NCBI GenBank assembly: GCA_903939115.1
Contig: CAJAFV010000051.1
Coordinates: forward strand, 1-48,781
Direction: 5' to 3'
Length of the DNA: 48,781 nt
Source: an uncultured Geobacteraceae bacterium
GTDB taxonomy: Bacteria; Desulfobacterota; Desulfuromonadia; Geobacterales; Pseudopelobacteraceae
Below, piece after piece: positions 25,321-34,235 of the stretch (its first letter is position 1; every line of letters starts with the position of its first letter). The position numbers were made by a program, and so were the translations under genes. The notes beneath the pieces are model-generated. The model was not told the DNA's origin. It saw only the letters and a program-made list of their open reading frames with translations, and did no database searches.

Positions 25321-27288
25321 TTATTTGAAGATCCGTTTTGTTAGTGAAATCGGGTTACTGGGCTGTCTGCTGAAATTTTCAACGAATTGATGATGTAAAA
25401 TCTGGGTAGTCAGAACCCCGATGATCGCCATGTTTTGTGTTTCACTTGCAATAACTCTGTCAGTTTTATTGTATTTGTCAATCAGGTTGCATGTCTTTAC
25501 TGTATTGAAGTAACCGGTTTTTTTGAGATAATTCCTTGAGAGAAGTTCCTCTGTGTAGTCGCTTTTGCCTGAGAAAAACAGTTCCCGGATGGGCGCGCGG
25601 TATGGCTGTTTTTGGCGATTGATTATCTGTTCAGGCATTATATCTGCGAATGCTTTTTTTAATATGTATTTTTCGTTCAAACCTCTTATTTTCCATTTTG
25701 ACGGCAGCTTCATGGCAAAATCAAGAACGCGATAGTCGAGGAACGGAACTCTCAGTTCAACGGAGTTCCCCATGGCAACTCGATCTCCCTGGGAAGAAAG
25801 GAGGTAGTTGGACATGAATATGTCCATTTCAAGGAACTGAGCCTTTGCCAATGCGTCACGAGAACTGAAATGGGCGGGAAAGCGCTTTTGAAGCTCTCCC
25901 TCTGGTGAGTAGCCGGAGAGTTCTGACATTACATCGTCGGAGAAAAACATCATATTCTTTCTGGTGTTATCCCATCTGATTTTATGGGAAAAGCATGGAT
26001 CATTCAGGTCTGCATTGGATACTCCGTAAAATTTTTGCAAAATCATCCTGCTGCGCGCCGGATCTTTGAAAATGTAGGGATGAAGCTTTTCGAGCAGGCG
26101 AGGTCGGGACGTTGATTCCGGAAATTTGTTCCAGAAGTGGCGGATTTTTGCTTCTTTGAAAATGTCGTAGCCACCAAACACTTCGTCTGCACCTTCGCCG
26201 GTGAGGACGACCTTGAAATTGTTATCCCGTACAAGCTTTGCCAGGAGAAACATCGGGACCGGGGCGGTGCGGAGCAGGGGTTTTTCAGAGTGCCAGATGA
26301 CGCGCGGAAGGTTATCTTTGATGTCCTGATTGGAAATCAGCAGTTCAGTGTGATCAGTGCCGAGGTAATCAACAAGGCTCCGCTGGTAGGGAGTTTCGTC
26401 GAAATCCGCTTCCTGAAAACCTATCGAGAATGTGCGCAGCTTGTTGTTAAAGTTTCGGGAAATCAGTGAGGTAATGATCGAGGAGTCGAGACCGCCGCTT
26501 AAGTATGCTCCAACCGGCACATCGGCCCGTAACCTTATGCGTATGGCGTCGTTCAGAAGTGTTCTTGTTTCTTCAACAGCTTCATCAAGCGTTCCCGAGA
26601 AGCAGTTCTCATCTGAATAACAGGGGATACTCCAGAAAGGTGACTGTTCGATTATCTTGCCATTTTTCACAATTTGGAAATGTCCGGGGGGGAGTTCAAA
26701 GATGTTTTTGAATGTAGTTCTGGGAGTCAGAGTGGTCCAGTAGGTGAATATCTGCTGGAGAGCCTGCGGATCGATTTCTCTTGGCACAGACGGATCAGTG
26801 AAGATGGCTTTTATTTCAGAGGCAAAGATTAATTTTTGAGCGGACTGATAATAGAATAAGGGACGTATGCCGACTCGGTCCCTTGCCAGAAACAATTCCT
26901 TCCTGACGGTGTCCCAGATCGCAAAGGCAAACTGTCCGTTCAGCAGGGAAAGAAACTCTTTGCCATACTCTTCATAAAGGTGAACTAATACCTCGGTATC
27001 GGTATGCGTTGCAAACAGATGACCTTTTTTCTGGAGATCGGCCTTAAGTTCTGGATAGTTGAATACCTCGCCATTGTAAACGACCCAGAGGGTGCCATCT
27101 TCATTTGAAATAGGTTGTGACCCGTCATCCAGTCCGACTATACTCAGGCGGCAGTGGCCTAATGCGATGGAGGGGTCAACAAAAATCCCGGCTTCATCCG
27201 GGCCGCGATACTGGATGGCTGCAATCATTGCAGAGATCAATTTTTCAGGATCTTCGGTATAGTTGAGAACTCCGGCAATTCCACACAT
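25321..27288 (-). CDS. asnB: Second asparagine synthase (glutamine-hydrolysing) family protein
   Basis: A 655-residue two-domain amidotransferase. Cys2 (MCGIAGV) is the glutaminase nucleophile, YRGPDEAG (28-34) and YNGEVFNY (71-78) complete that half, and SGGLDSS (264-270) is the PP-loop; GEGADEVFGGY and DRVAMGNSVELRVPFLDYR are intact, so it should be active. It differs clearly from the copy at 10051-11943. The NadE-like gene starts 22 bp downstream, and the ACP and ligase follow, suggesting one submodule. The likely reaction is ATP-dependent amide formation on a glycan-linked carboxylate. Confidence 0.88.
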   Translation of the reverse strand: MCGIAGVLNYTEDPEKLISAMIAAIQYRGPDEAGIFVDPSIALGHCRLSIVGLDDGSQPISNEDGTLWVVYNGEVFNYPELKADLQKKGHLFATHTDTEVLVHLYEEYGKEFLSLLNGQFAFAIWDTVRKELFLARDRVGIRPLFYYQSAQKLIFASEIKAIFTDPSVPREIDPQALQQIFTYWTTLTPRTTFKNIFELPPGHFQIVKNGKIIEQSPFWSIPCYSDENCFSGTLDEAVEETRTLLNDAIRIRLRADVPVGAYLSGGLDSSIITSLISRNFNNKLRTFSIGFQEADFDETPYQRSLVDYLGTDHTELLISNQDIKDNLPRVIWHSEKPLLRTAPVPMFLLAKLVRDNNFKVVLTGEGADEVFGGYDIFKEAKIRHFWNKFPESTSRPRLLEKLHPYIFKDPARSRMILQKFYGVSNADLNDPCFSHKIRWDNTRKNMMFFSDDVMSELSGYSPEGELQKRFPAHFSSRDALAKAQFLEMDIFMSNYLLSSQGDRVAMGNSVELRVPFLDYRVLDFAMKLPSKWKIRGLNEKYILKKAFADIMPEQIINRQKQPYRAPIRELFFSGKSDYTEELLSRNYLKKTGYFNTVKTCNLIDKYNKTDRVIASETQNMAIIGVLTTQILHHQFVENFSRQPSNPISLTKRIFK

Positions 27289-27368
27289 TTTTACTCGCGA
27301 GCAAATTATTATTTGAGATTTTTTTGTTAATTGTCCGCCATAATAAAGTCATAATTTCGAACAAAATA

Positions 27369-28025
27369 TCATCTTACCAATAGCTTTCGGCAGTAAAACG
27401 CCTCAGCGTAGCAGGTTGGAGAATTTGACTCCATCCCCCTGATTCGAGGCAGGGAGCGAAAAAGCTCTTCCGTGAACCAATGCTTGGAGCGCTGGGAACG
27501 GTAACCATCTAAAATAATCTTTATTTTTTCCGCTAAATACGTTTCTTCAAGCGGAACAAAAATATTTGGTCGGCCCAGGTCACCGTCATATTTTGGGATT
27601 TCATACTCCAGAATCAGGTGATTCCTAAAGGTATTCCATGTCAACTCATTAACAAGCCGGTGATCTTGATGCATATCGTCTTTAGCATGAGTAAAAACAA
27701 GGTCAGGCGAATTGACCTCCTTTAATGTTTCGAAAACATCTTTAACCTCAGGGCCTAACCACGGAAGAAAACCGTCACGAAAAGAATGGATTACAACGTT
27801 TGTATGTTCACAATTGGCAAGAAAAGCGCTTGACACTTCACGTGTTTCGGTTGCCCGTTCGGGAGTGGAGCAGAAGGTCACCCACGTACAGGAAATGTTT
27901 TGATGCTGCGCGAGCAATTGCAGAATTGTCCCTCCGCACCCAATTTCGATATCATCGCAATGAGCACCCAGGCATAATATTGATATTTTTTGATCTTGCG
28001 TTTGAGCGAACTTAAAATTCAGCAT
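27369..28025 (-). CDS. PIG-L/LmbE family deacetylase
   Basis: The 218-residue protein has the family's metal motif as AHCDDIEIGCGGT (21-33; His22, Asp24, Asp25), with Cys where most have Pro, and a HQDHR motif in the middle supplying the second His pair. Such zinc enzymes remove the N-acetyl group from GlcNAc-containing lipids, nucleotide sugars or glycosides. There is no signal peptide, so it works in the cytoplasm. It could free the amine that the neighbouring ligase/ACP system or the GNAT-like protein re-acylates. CAGGG precedes the ATG. Confidence 0.85.
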   Translation of the reverse strand: MLNFKFAQTQDQKISILCLGAHCDDIEIGCGGTILQLLAQHQNISCTWVTFCSTPERATETREVSSAFLANCEHTNVVIHSFRDGFLPWLGPEVKDVFETLKEVNSPDLVFTHAKDDMHQDHRLVNELTWNTFRNHLILEYEIPKYDGDLGRPNIFVPLEETYLAEKIKIILDGYRSQRSKHWFTEELFRSLPRIRGMESNSPTCYAEAFYCRKLLVR

Positions 28026-28054
28026 TTCATACCCTGAGTGTATCTTGTCATGAG

Positions 28055-28840
28055 TTATTCCTTATTGTTTTTCCACACTTCCCAAGGTGCATTACCACGC
28101 TCATACATATCACTTAGTTCCTGCTGTTCCTTGAAGGTATCCATACAGTACCAGAATTTGTCATACCGATACGAAATCAACTGATTATCATCAATCAGAC
28201 GCTGAAACGGTTCGACTACAAGTTCCTCACCGTCTTTCATATACTGGAAGATCTCTTTCTTGAAAATAAAACAACCCCCGTTTATCAGGATATCGGTATC
28301 ACGGACATACTGAATTTTTTCCACAAGGCTGCTCTCTTTAAGGGTAACAATGTGAAAGCTCTGTGACGGCTTTACACTTATAAAACAGGCAACTTTACCA
28401 CTTTTTTTGAAATAGTCGATCATTTCAGGCAGCGGCAGATCGGTCAATCCATCAGCATAATTAGCGAGAAAGATATCGTCGTCTCCCAGGTACTTTTCTA
28501 CCGCTTTCAGTCTCTGGCCGAGATTTGATTTCAAACCGGTATCGGCAAGGGTAATATTCCAATCGGAGATATCGCTTTCCTTGAGATGTATCTGCTTACT
28601 GCCATTTGACAAGGTGAAATCGCCGGAAAGGCACGGTTCGTACGTCAGAAAGAAATTTTTAATTGCATCGCCCTTGTACCCGAGACAGAGAATAAAATCC
28701 TTGTGCCCGTAATGGGCATAGTATTTCATGATATGCCACAAAATCGGTCGTGGCCCAATGTTTACCATCGGTTTCGGCAACTCGCCTGAATGATCTTTGA
28801 GTCGAGTTCCCATTCCTCCACAAAATAAAACTACTTTCAT
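28055..28840 (-). CDS. rfbF: Glucose-1-phosphate cytidylyltransferase
   Basis: A 261-residue nucleotidyltransferase: CGGMGTRLKD (7-16) with LPKPMVNIG (21-29) is the RfbF-type nucleotide and sugar-phosphate binding start; YADGLTDLP and the C-terminal WYCMDTFKEQQEL are also as in RfbF. It makes CDP-glucose from CTP and glucose 1-phosphate, the first step towards CDP-linked deoxy sugars. AGGAGG precedes the ATG. The dehydratase for the second step is two genes upstream. Confidence 0.94.
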   Translation of the reverse strand: MKVVLFCGGMGTRLKDHSGELPKPMVNIGPRPILWHIMKYYAHYGHKDFILCLGYKGDAIKNFFLTYEPCLSGDFTLSNGSKQIHLKESDISDWNITLADTGLKSNLGQRLKAVEKYLGDDDIFLANYADGLTDLPLPEMIDYFKKSGKVACFISVKPSQSFHIVTLKESSLVEKIQYVRDTDILINGGCFIFKKEIFQYMKDGEELVVEPFQRLIDDNQLISYRYDKFWYCMDTFKEQQELSDMYERGNAPWEVWKNNKE

Positions 28841-28868
28841 TTGTCGTCACCTCCTGACAAGCTATGTA

Positions 28869-30176
28869 CTATTGCATCTTATCTAAAATTTTCTGGGCGG
28901 CATTTTCGCCACTCATGAATGATTCATCAGTCCAGAGGTAACCCCAGTCTCCATAGCGACCACAGTATAAGATCCCAATATCATCGAGGTACCCATGAAC
29001 CATTTTCAGTGCAGCTGACCGCTCAAGGTCGAAGATGATATTGGCGTGTTGCAACAACATTGCAGCGCTGAATACGACAGAGTCATCTTCACGCAGGAGT
29101 CCGCAGCGGCGAAGGTCGGCGATAACCGGCTCAATCCAATCTTCAGGTTTCCCGGTGAATGGTCGGTACTTGTTGGAGAAGTAAACTTCAGCCTGGATAC
29201 TACCCATACCTGCCGGAGCATTCCGAGATGAAAGCATATGCGGAAAGCTGAGGCGTGTAAAGCAAATGTCCTCATCATAGAAATAGCTCATGTGAGCATC
29301 GGAAAGGTCCTCACGATTCACGCCAATATTCACAAGCACACATGTCGAGCATGCCAGTCGCCGGGAAGCATCGATAACGTCTTGCGGCACACCTTGTATC
29401 ATGCCAATAAGTTCTGGAAGAGGTACCGAAGAGACCAGCTCATCATAGTGAACCACCGTGCCGTTTGAAAAGCTGAGCAGTCGCCCAAGTGGATCCAACG
29501 ATATCAATTCGTGATTGAGATGTAGTGATTCCAAAGGGACCAATTTGTTAAGATATGATTTGAATCCACCATCAGTCGGGTAACGGAAGTGGGTGATGTA
29601 ATGTACATGAGGGGCTGATGACGAGAGCGCACCGCGAAGCATCTCCTCCAAACTGGCCTGGTAGATGCGAGGCCCCAGCCAATCGGTGCTCAAGTTGTCA
29701 GCGGTGGTAAGATGGTATTTTCTGGTGTACTGCATGGGGAAAAGTTCAGAGAAACTCTGCCCAAAACTTGCCAACAGCCAATCAGCATAGTTGTTCACCG
29801 ACCGCTCAGGTGCCTTTAACTCTTCCACAAAGTCGGATATAACTTTGACTATGACGTCTTCCGGCAGTCCGTGCATGTGGAGTTGTACAGGATGTTGCGG
29901 CCAGTGACCGCGCCAATAGTTATTGAGGTTGATCTGTATTGTCTCGTAGTGTTGATCAACACTATCAGCGAACAGCTCTTGAATGCGGGTATCCTTGGTA
30001 AAAGAAATGTGCGGCCCGACATCGAACAGGAAACCACTGTCGTAACGGAACGAAGTTGTATGCCCCCCATAGTATGCATTTTTATCATATAAAACCGGTG
30101 TGATGCCCTCGCCACGGAGTCGGTAGGCAGCACCGAGTCCCCCCATTCCACTTCCCAGGATTACGATGTCTGACAT
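28869..30176 (-). CDS. FAD-dependent oxidoreductase (UDP-galactopyranose mutase/amine oxidase-like)
   Basis: The 435-residue protein opens with a Rossmann GXGXXG motif (LGSGMGGLGAAYRL, about 6-19), YDKNAYYGGHT for the FAD ribose and FDVGPHISF, the arrangement seen in galactopyranose mutases and protoporphyrinogen-oxidase-like enzymes. It lacks most of the length typical of phytoene desaturases. Between rfbG and rfbF it probably acts on a keto-sugar nucleotide or makes a furanose form. GGGGGA lies 8 nt before the ATG and inside the end of rfbG, with which the gene overlaps by 16 bp. Confidence 0.75.
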   Translation of the reverse strand: MSDIVILGSGMGGLGAAYRLRGEGITPVLYDKNAYYGGHTTSFRYDSGFLFDVGPHISFTKDTRIQELFADSVDQHYETIQINLNNYWRGHWPQHPVQLHMHGLPEDVIVKVISDFVEELKAPERSVNNYADWLLASFGQSFSELFPMQYTRKYHLTTADNLSTDWLGPRIYQASLEEMLRGALSSSAPHVHYITHFRYPTDGGFKSYLNKLVPLESLHLNHELISLDPLGRLLSFSNGTVVHYDELVSSVPLPELIGMIQGVPQDVIDASRRLACSTCVLVNIGVNREDLSDAHMSYFYDEDICFTRLSFPHMLSSRNAPAGMGSIQAEVYFSNKYRPFTGKPEDWIEPVIADLRRCGLLREDDSVVFSAAMLLQHANIIFDLERSAALKMVHGYLDDIGILYCGRYGDWGYLWTDESFMSGENAAQKILDKMQ

Positions 30177-31267
30177 TGAATAAGTCCCCCTTCGTGTAAA
30201 AGTGTCTCATACTGTTCTATTTGCGACAAAGTGATGCGCCTGAGATCATCCCCGGCCTGAAAAGCGTGGTACCAATCAACGATCCAATCGAGGGCACGGC
30301 TCAAGGGAAGAACCGGAGTCCAATCAAGACACGCCCTCGCCTTGGACACGTCCAGCTTGAGATAGTTGGCTTCCCTCGGGTGGATCCCGGCATCTTGACA
30401 CCATGAAGCGCCACCACCCCACGAACGAACCAACTCTTCTGTAATCCAGGACACCGGTTTGGCATCCGTTTCAGCGGGGCCAAAATTCCAGGAAGAGGCA
30501 AATTGTTCCGTATTCTCTGCGAGACGTTCAGCGAGAAGCAGGTACCCTCGTAAGGGCTCCAGAACGAACTGCCATGGCCGGATGGCGGCAGGGTTTCGGA
30601 TCATGCACGGTTGGCCAGACAGGAAAGAACGCATGAGATCGGGAATGAGCTGGTCACGAGTCCAATCGCCGCCGCCAACAACGTTGCCGGCCCTGGCACT
30701 GGCAACTGCAATCTTTGACCGACCGGAAGCGTCATTGTGGAAATACGAATCGCGAAATGCCAATGTAACCAGTTCGGCGCATGCTTTACTGTTTGAATAG
30801 GGATCATGCCCACCCATCGCGTCGTTTTCCCTGTATCCCCAGGCCCATTCCTTGTTTTCATAGCACTTGTCGCTCGTAACATTAACCACCACGCATGGTT
30901 GGTCGAGCTGACGAAGTGCCTCAAAAACATTCACGGTTCCCATGACGTTTGAGGAGTATGTTTCGATGGGATCCTCATAACCTTGGCGCACAACTGACTG
31001 TGCTGCCATATGAATGACTACATCGGGACGACATTCGGCTATTGCGGACTTGATACGCTCGAAATCGCGAATGTCAGCACAAATGGAGCGGATATCGCCA
31101 GCTACCTTTGCCTGCTCAAATAGGCTTGGCTCGGTAGGAGGATTGAGTGCATAACCCGTCACTTCTGCTCCAAGCGCATTGAGCCAGAGTGAAAGCCAGC
31201 TTCCTTTAAAGCCGGTATGCCCGGTGAGAAATACCCGTCGGTTTTTCCAGAACGAACGATCAGGCAT
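30161..31267 (-). CDS. rfbG: CDP-glucose 4,6-dehydratase
   Basis: A 368-residue extended short-chain dehydrogenase. GHTGFKG (16-22) binds NAD, NVTSDKCYEN holds the catalytic Ser/Asp/Lys stretch and DPYSNSKACAEL the Tyr-X3-Lys pair. It turns CDP-glucose into CDP-4-keto-6-deoxyglucose. The ATG at 31267 is preferred to 31336 since AAGGAG lies upstream and the protein then starts at WKNRRVFLTG, as in RfbG. It is translated together with the FAD enzyme through a 16-bp overlap. No RfbH-type 3-dehydrase/reductase pair is seen. Confidence 0.93.
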   Translation of the reverse strand: MPDRSFWKNRRVFLTGHTGFKGSWLSLWLNALGAEVTGYALNPPTEPSLFEQAKVAGDIRSICADIRDFERIKSAIAECRPDVVIHMAAQSVVRQGYEDPIETYSSNVMGTVNVFEALRQLDQPCVVVNVTSDKCYENKEWAWGYRENDAMGGHDPYSNSKACAELVTLAFRDSYFHNDASGRSKIAVASARAGNVVGGGDWTRDQLIPDLMRSFLSGQPCMIRNPAAIRPWQFVLEPLRGYLLLAERLAENTEQFASSWNFGPAETDAKPVSWITEELVRSWGGGASWCQDAGIHPREANYLKLDVSKARACLDWTPVLPLSRALDWIVDWYHAFQAGDDLRRITLSQIEQYETLLHEGGLIQCQTS

Positions 31268-31417
31268 AGCTACTCCTTGTCCGGAATCCTGCGAGCCTGT
31301 CGTTGCGAGTGACCGATACAGCGGTAAGCCGATCATTATTGGTGATGCTTACATTGAAAAAAATAAAAACCTTCATGGAATCCCTCCAGATTGTTTTTGT
31401 GGGTTCGACTATGTCTT

Positions 31418-32710
31418 TTAGCCGGGCGTCACTATCGGCCAAAGTGCGTTCTGTTCACGCCAGAGCGCTTCCACCAACCTGCCAGAAGGTTGCTCCACAT
31501 CATGGAACGAAATCACATCGTCCTTCAAAATATCGCGCAGCAAGAGGCAACCTTCCGAGAGACCTATCGGCAGGGCCGCCATGGTTCGGGCTGAAAGTGC
31601 GTTATCAATAAGTCCGTACGAACAGAACCCACCGATACCATCCAAACGCTCACCCGCTTTCAGATTTCTCTTGGCAACTGTAACCACTTCGCAAACAGGA
31701 CCGGCAAGGGGAGCAACAGTCGGGTCACTATGAATGACCGCTCGACCGATAGTCGAGGGAATTTGGATGTGGGGCAGGTGATACGGTGTGTAAAATACAT
31801 AGAAGGGACCGTCACCGAGCTTGTAATACGCCAGTTGGGCCTTTTTCAACTGCGAATCTTCATGAACGATGACAAAGGCACCGGTGTGCGGTTCTGCTCC
31901 GAGGGCATAGTCAATGAGGCCGGTGCTGAGCATCTGATCGGCGGGCAACAGAGTCGCCATTTCCCGGACATGGGCACAGGAAGGGCCATACATGCCACGT
32001 CGCCCAACGTGAAAACCGGTTGCATTAGCAAGAACCGTCGTTTCCATAGAGAGCTTTGTGGCGTCAGCAAAGGAAGTAACCTTCCATGCATCCTGATCAT
32101 TCTTTTCGGCAAATGCCCGCTGGGTCTCGGGTGTCCGATAGTAATCAACCATGCCCTTGAGATTGCCCGCAGCAACGGGACGCAGTCCCAATGAGCGAAG
32201 ATAGCGATAGAGTGTCATCGCTACTCCCGGTTCATCACCGTCCGTGTTGGTAACAACTACTCCAGCCTGGTCGGCTTTCCGCTTCAGGATGGGGCCGAGT
32301 AGCGAATCGAGTTCGGCATTTACCAGTACCACATGCTTGCCATGATCAAACGCATCAAGCACGATATGCACAGCCGGCTCAACGGTGCCCGTTACTTCCA
32401 CAATCAGATCAATGTTACCGCAGGCGGTCAGCACTGAAGGATCAGCAGTAAGTACCGGTATCCCGCGGGCGATTGCAGCTTCAGCCTCATGAACGGAGGC
32501 TACCCGGATCCATTCCATGATGCCGGCCTCACGGAATGCCCGCTCACCGTGCTCCAGCGTCCTGTTCGCGATTGCCATAAGCCGAATTCCTGGAGCTGGT
32601 GTTCCCAACTGCAGGGCGATGGCTCGACCTGTCGCACCTGCTCCTACCATTCCGACGCGAATCGGGTTACCTTTGGCTTCACGTTCTCTAAGTGCCATAT
32701 CTACCATCAT
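31418..32710 (-). CDS. NAD(P)-dependent oxidoreductase with SAF domain
   Basis: The 430-residue protein has an N-terminal Rossmann fold (VGMVGAGATGRAIALQL, about 18-34) related to homoserine dehydrogenases and a C-terminal SAF region (about 345-400; VAKRNLKAGERLDGIGG), the fold also found in sialic-acid synthases and UxaA/AFP-like proteins. AGGAGG lies 5 nt before the ATG. It sits 150 bp upstream of rfbG in the same direction, and may reduce the 4-keto group left by the dehydratase or handle another keto acid sugar. The exact substrate is not known. Confidence 0.75.
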   Translation of the reverse strand: MMVDMALREREAKGNPIRVGMVGAGATGRAIALQLGTPAPGIRLMAIANRTLEHGERAFREAGIMEWIRVASVHEAEAAIARGIPVLTADPSVLTACGNIDLIVEVTGTVEPAVHIVLDAFDHGKHVVLVNAELDSLLGPILKRKADQAGVVVTNTDGDEPGVAMTLYRYLRSLGLRPVAAGNLKGMVDYYRTPETQRAFAEKNDQDAWKVTSFADATKLSMETTVLANATGFHVGRRGMYGPSCAHVREMATLLPADQMLSTGLIDYALGAEPHTGAFVIVHEDSQLKKAQLAYYKLGDGPFYVFYTPYHLPHIQIPSTIGRAVIHSDPTVAPLAGPVCEVVTVAKRNLKAGERLDGIGGFCSYGLIDNALSARTMAALPIGLSEGCLLLRDILKDDVISFHDVEQPSGRLVEALWREQNALWPIVTPG

Positions 32711-32858
32711 GTTATCCTCCTAGCGCTCTTTGGGGGGGAATAGTTACTTACTGTTACTTCCAGCAGAAAATTAGATATTATCACCAGTCCAACAAAATGT
32801 GCGTCACGGACTGAGACTGCATGTTAAGTGGTTGCGTCTTGGTTTAATTCTTATCAGA

Positions 32859-33578
32859 TTATGGGGGGGGCGGTTGAGTATTATATCCATCCATAACAGA
32901 GAAACTTTTAAAACCGTATCCGTTGTTCTTGCCCTTGCAAGCTCCGTGACAATCGAAGTTGAAACCAATGCCTGGATTCCCTGACGAATACGTGTTGTCG
33001 GTAACCTGGGCCTTTTGCTCACCGTTTATATAGGCTGTTATCACATTACCAATAATTGTGGCCGCAACCACATCTCCATTACGAAGACCGTATTGTGGGC
33101 CAACAAGCTTGGCTAACATAGTAAAGTTCCCGACTTTTCCGTTCCATTTTACAATTATAATGTATGATTGATTACTATTTATTGCCTTAAAAGCTATTTC
33201 GTATCCAGTACAACTATGTGCAGTCAATGAACTTCTCAATCGTATTTCCACTTCTGGGTAATCGCTTTCATAGGTCGGACCAATATATACAGTTCCCTGA
33301 GCGGATTGGCTTGCTCCCCATGAACCAGTAAGTAGTGCCGTGCCATCCGTGTACTGAACATTTCCCGGTTGATGCCCTATAGCCAAACCAGGTGTCGTAG
33401 ATACATTATTCCAATCCACACCAGAGGATGCACCATTAGTCCATTTGCCTCCCTCAGATATGGGGTTCTCAGTTAATGAAAAACTGGTTGCGTAAGTTCT
33501 GGCCGACGCTCTCACACCAGATAAAAGTGTCATCACAATAGGAAGAATCACTAAAGAAGAAATTATCCGTTTTTCCAT
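32859..33578 (-). CDS. Secreted beta-sandwich protein of unknown function
   Basis: The 239-residue protein has a signal peptide (KR at 3-4, hydrophobic core, cleavage near residues 24-26) and a mature part that alternates beta strands in the style of concanavalin/LamG-like sugar-binding domains (YEIAFKAI, IIIVKWNGK, GDVVAATIIGNVITAYINGE). Two Cys pairs are possible (one Cys near 120; HGACKGK near the end). It stops straight after QPPPP, which is encoded by a run of eight C (32863-32870). Related domains usually continue past such a proline linker, so the C-terminus may be truncated. No enzyme motif is seen. Confidence 0.65.
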   Translation of the reverse strand: MEKRIISSLVILPIVMTLLSGVRASARTYATSFSLTENPISEGGKWTNGASSGVDWNNVSTTPGLAIGHQPGNVQYTDGTALLTGSWGASQSAQGTVYIGPTYESDYPEVEIRLRSSLTAHSCTGYEIAFKAINSNQSYIIIVKWNGKVGNFTMLAKLVGPQYGLRNGDVVAATIIGNVITAYINGEQKAQVTDNTYSSGNPGIGFNFDCHGACKGKNNGYGFKSFSVMDGYNTQPPPP

Positions 33579-33621
33579 CTATCTTCTCCCTGCAACAGCA
33601 TCATATCTATGACCCTGTAAT

Positions 33622-34158
33622 CTAGGCCTTTCTCTCTACAAGCGGCCAGTTACGATCTTGATCGGAAATTGCAGTGACAGCCAGAGGCCATTGTATGTCA
33701 AAGAGCGGATCATCAAATCTGGCGCCACGCGCTGAATCAGGTGCATAAAATGCCGATGCCATGTAGAACATTTCCGTGTTTTCTTCGAGTGTCTGGTATC
33801 CGTGTGCACAGAACTCGGGCACATAGAGCATGCGACCATTCTCGTCACTCAACTCTGTACCATACCATTTGCCATACGTTAGAGAACCCGGTCTAAGGTC
33901 GAGAACAACATCAAAAATGGCTCCCTTGGTGCACCGCACCAGCTTAGCTTCAGGCGCAGGCGCCACCTGGTAGTGCATCCCCCTCACAGTCCCTTTATGA
34001 ATGCTGAACCCCATGTTCGCTTGAACAGGTAAGAAATCGAGACCATGTTCAGCAAACTCTTTGGTGCACCATGCTCTCATGAACCGCCCTCGATCATCTT
34101 CGCGAGGTTCGGGATTTATCACCCAGGCGCCGAAAATGTCTGTTTCATTAAAACGCAT
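33622..34158 (-). CDS. rfbC: dTDP-4-dehydrorhamnose 3,5-epimerase family protein
   Basis: A 178-residue cupin-fold epimerase: MHYQVAPAPEAKLVRCTKG holds the catalytic His region, then VVLDLRPGSLTYGKW and YVPEFCAHGYQTLEENTEM, all as in RfbC. It is complete in length. RfbC acts on dTDP-4-keto-6-deoxyglucose, but there is no rfbA, rfbB or rfbD here while the CDP-glucose enzymes are. It may therefore epimerise a CDP-4-keto-6-deoxy sugar, as AscE does. This is inference from context. Confidence 0.88.
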   Translation of the reverse strand: MRFNETDIFGAWVINPEPREDDRGRFMRAWCTKEFAEHGLDFLPVQANMGFSIHKGTVRGMHYQVAPAPEAKLVRCTKGAIFDVVLDLRPGSLTYGKWYGTELSDENGRMLYVPEFCAHGYQTLEENTEMFYMASAFYAPDSARGARFDDPLFDIQWPLAVTAISDQDRNWPLVERKA

Positions 34159-34235
34159 AGTAGTCGCCTTGTTATCTTGTAGAATGGTTTAAATGTATCA
34201 ATGCTCAATTCAACATCGCCAATTCGAAAAGTCAC

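Noticed and set aside
32711..32858. Inverted repeat CAGTCC/GGACTG in the gap after the secreted-protein gene
   Set aside because: Six-bp stem with a 17-nt loop and no T run; too weak to call a terminator.
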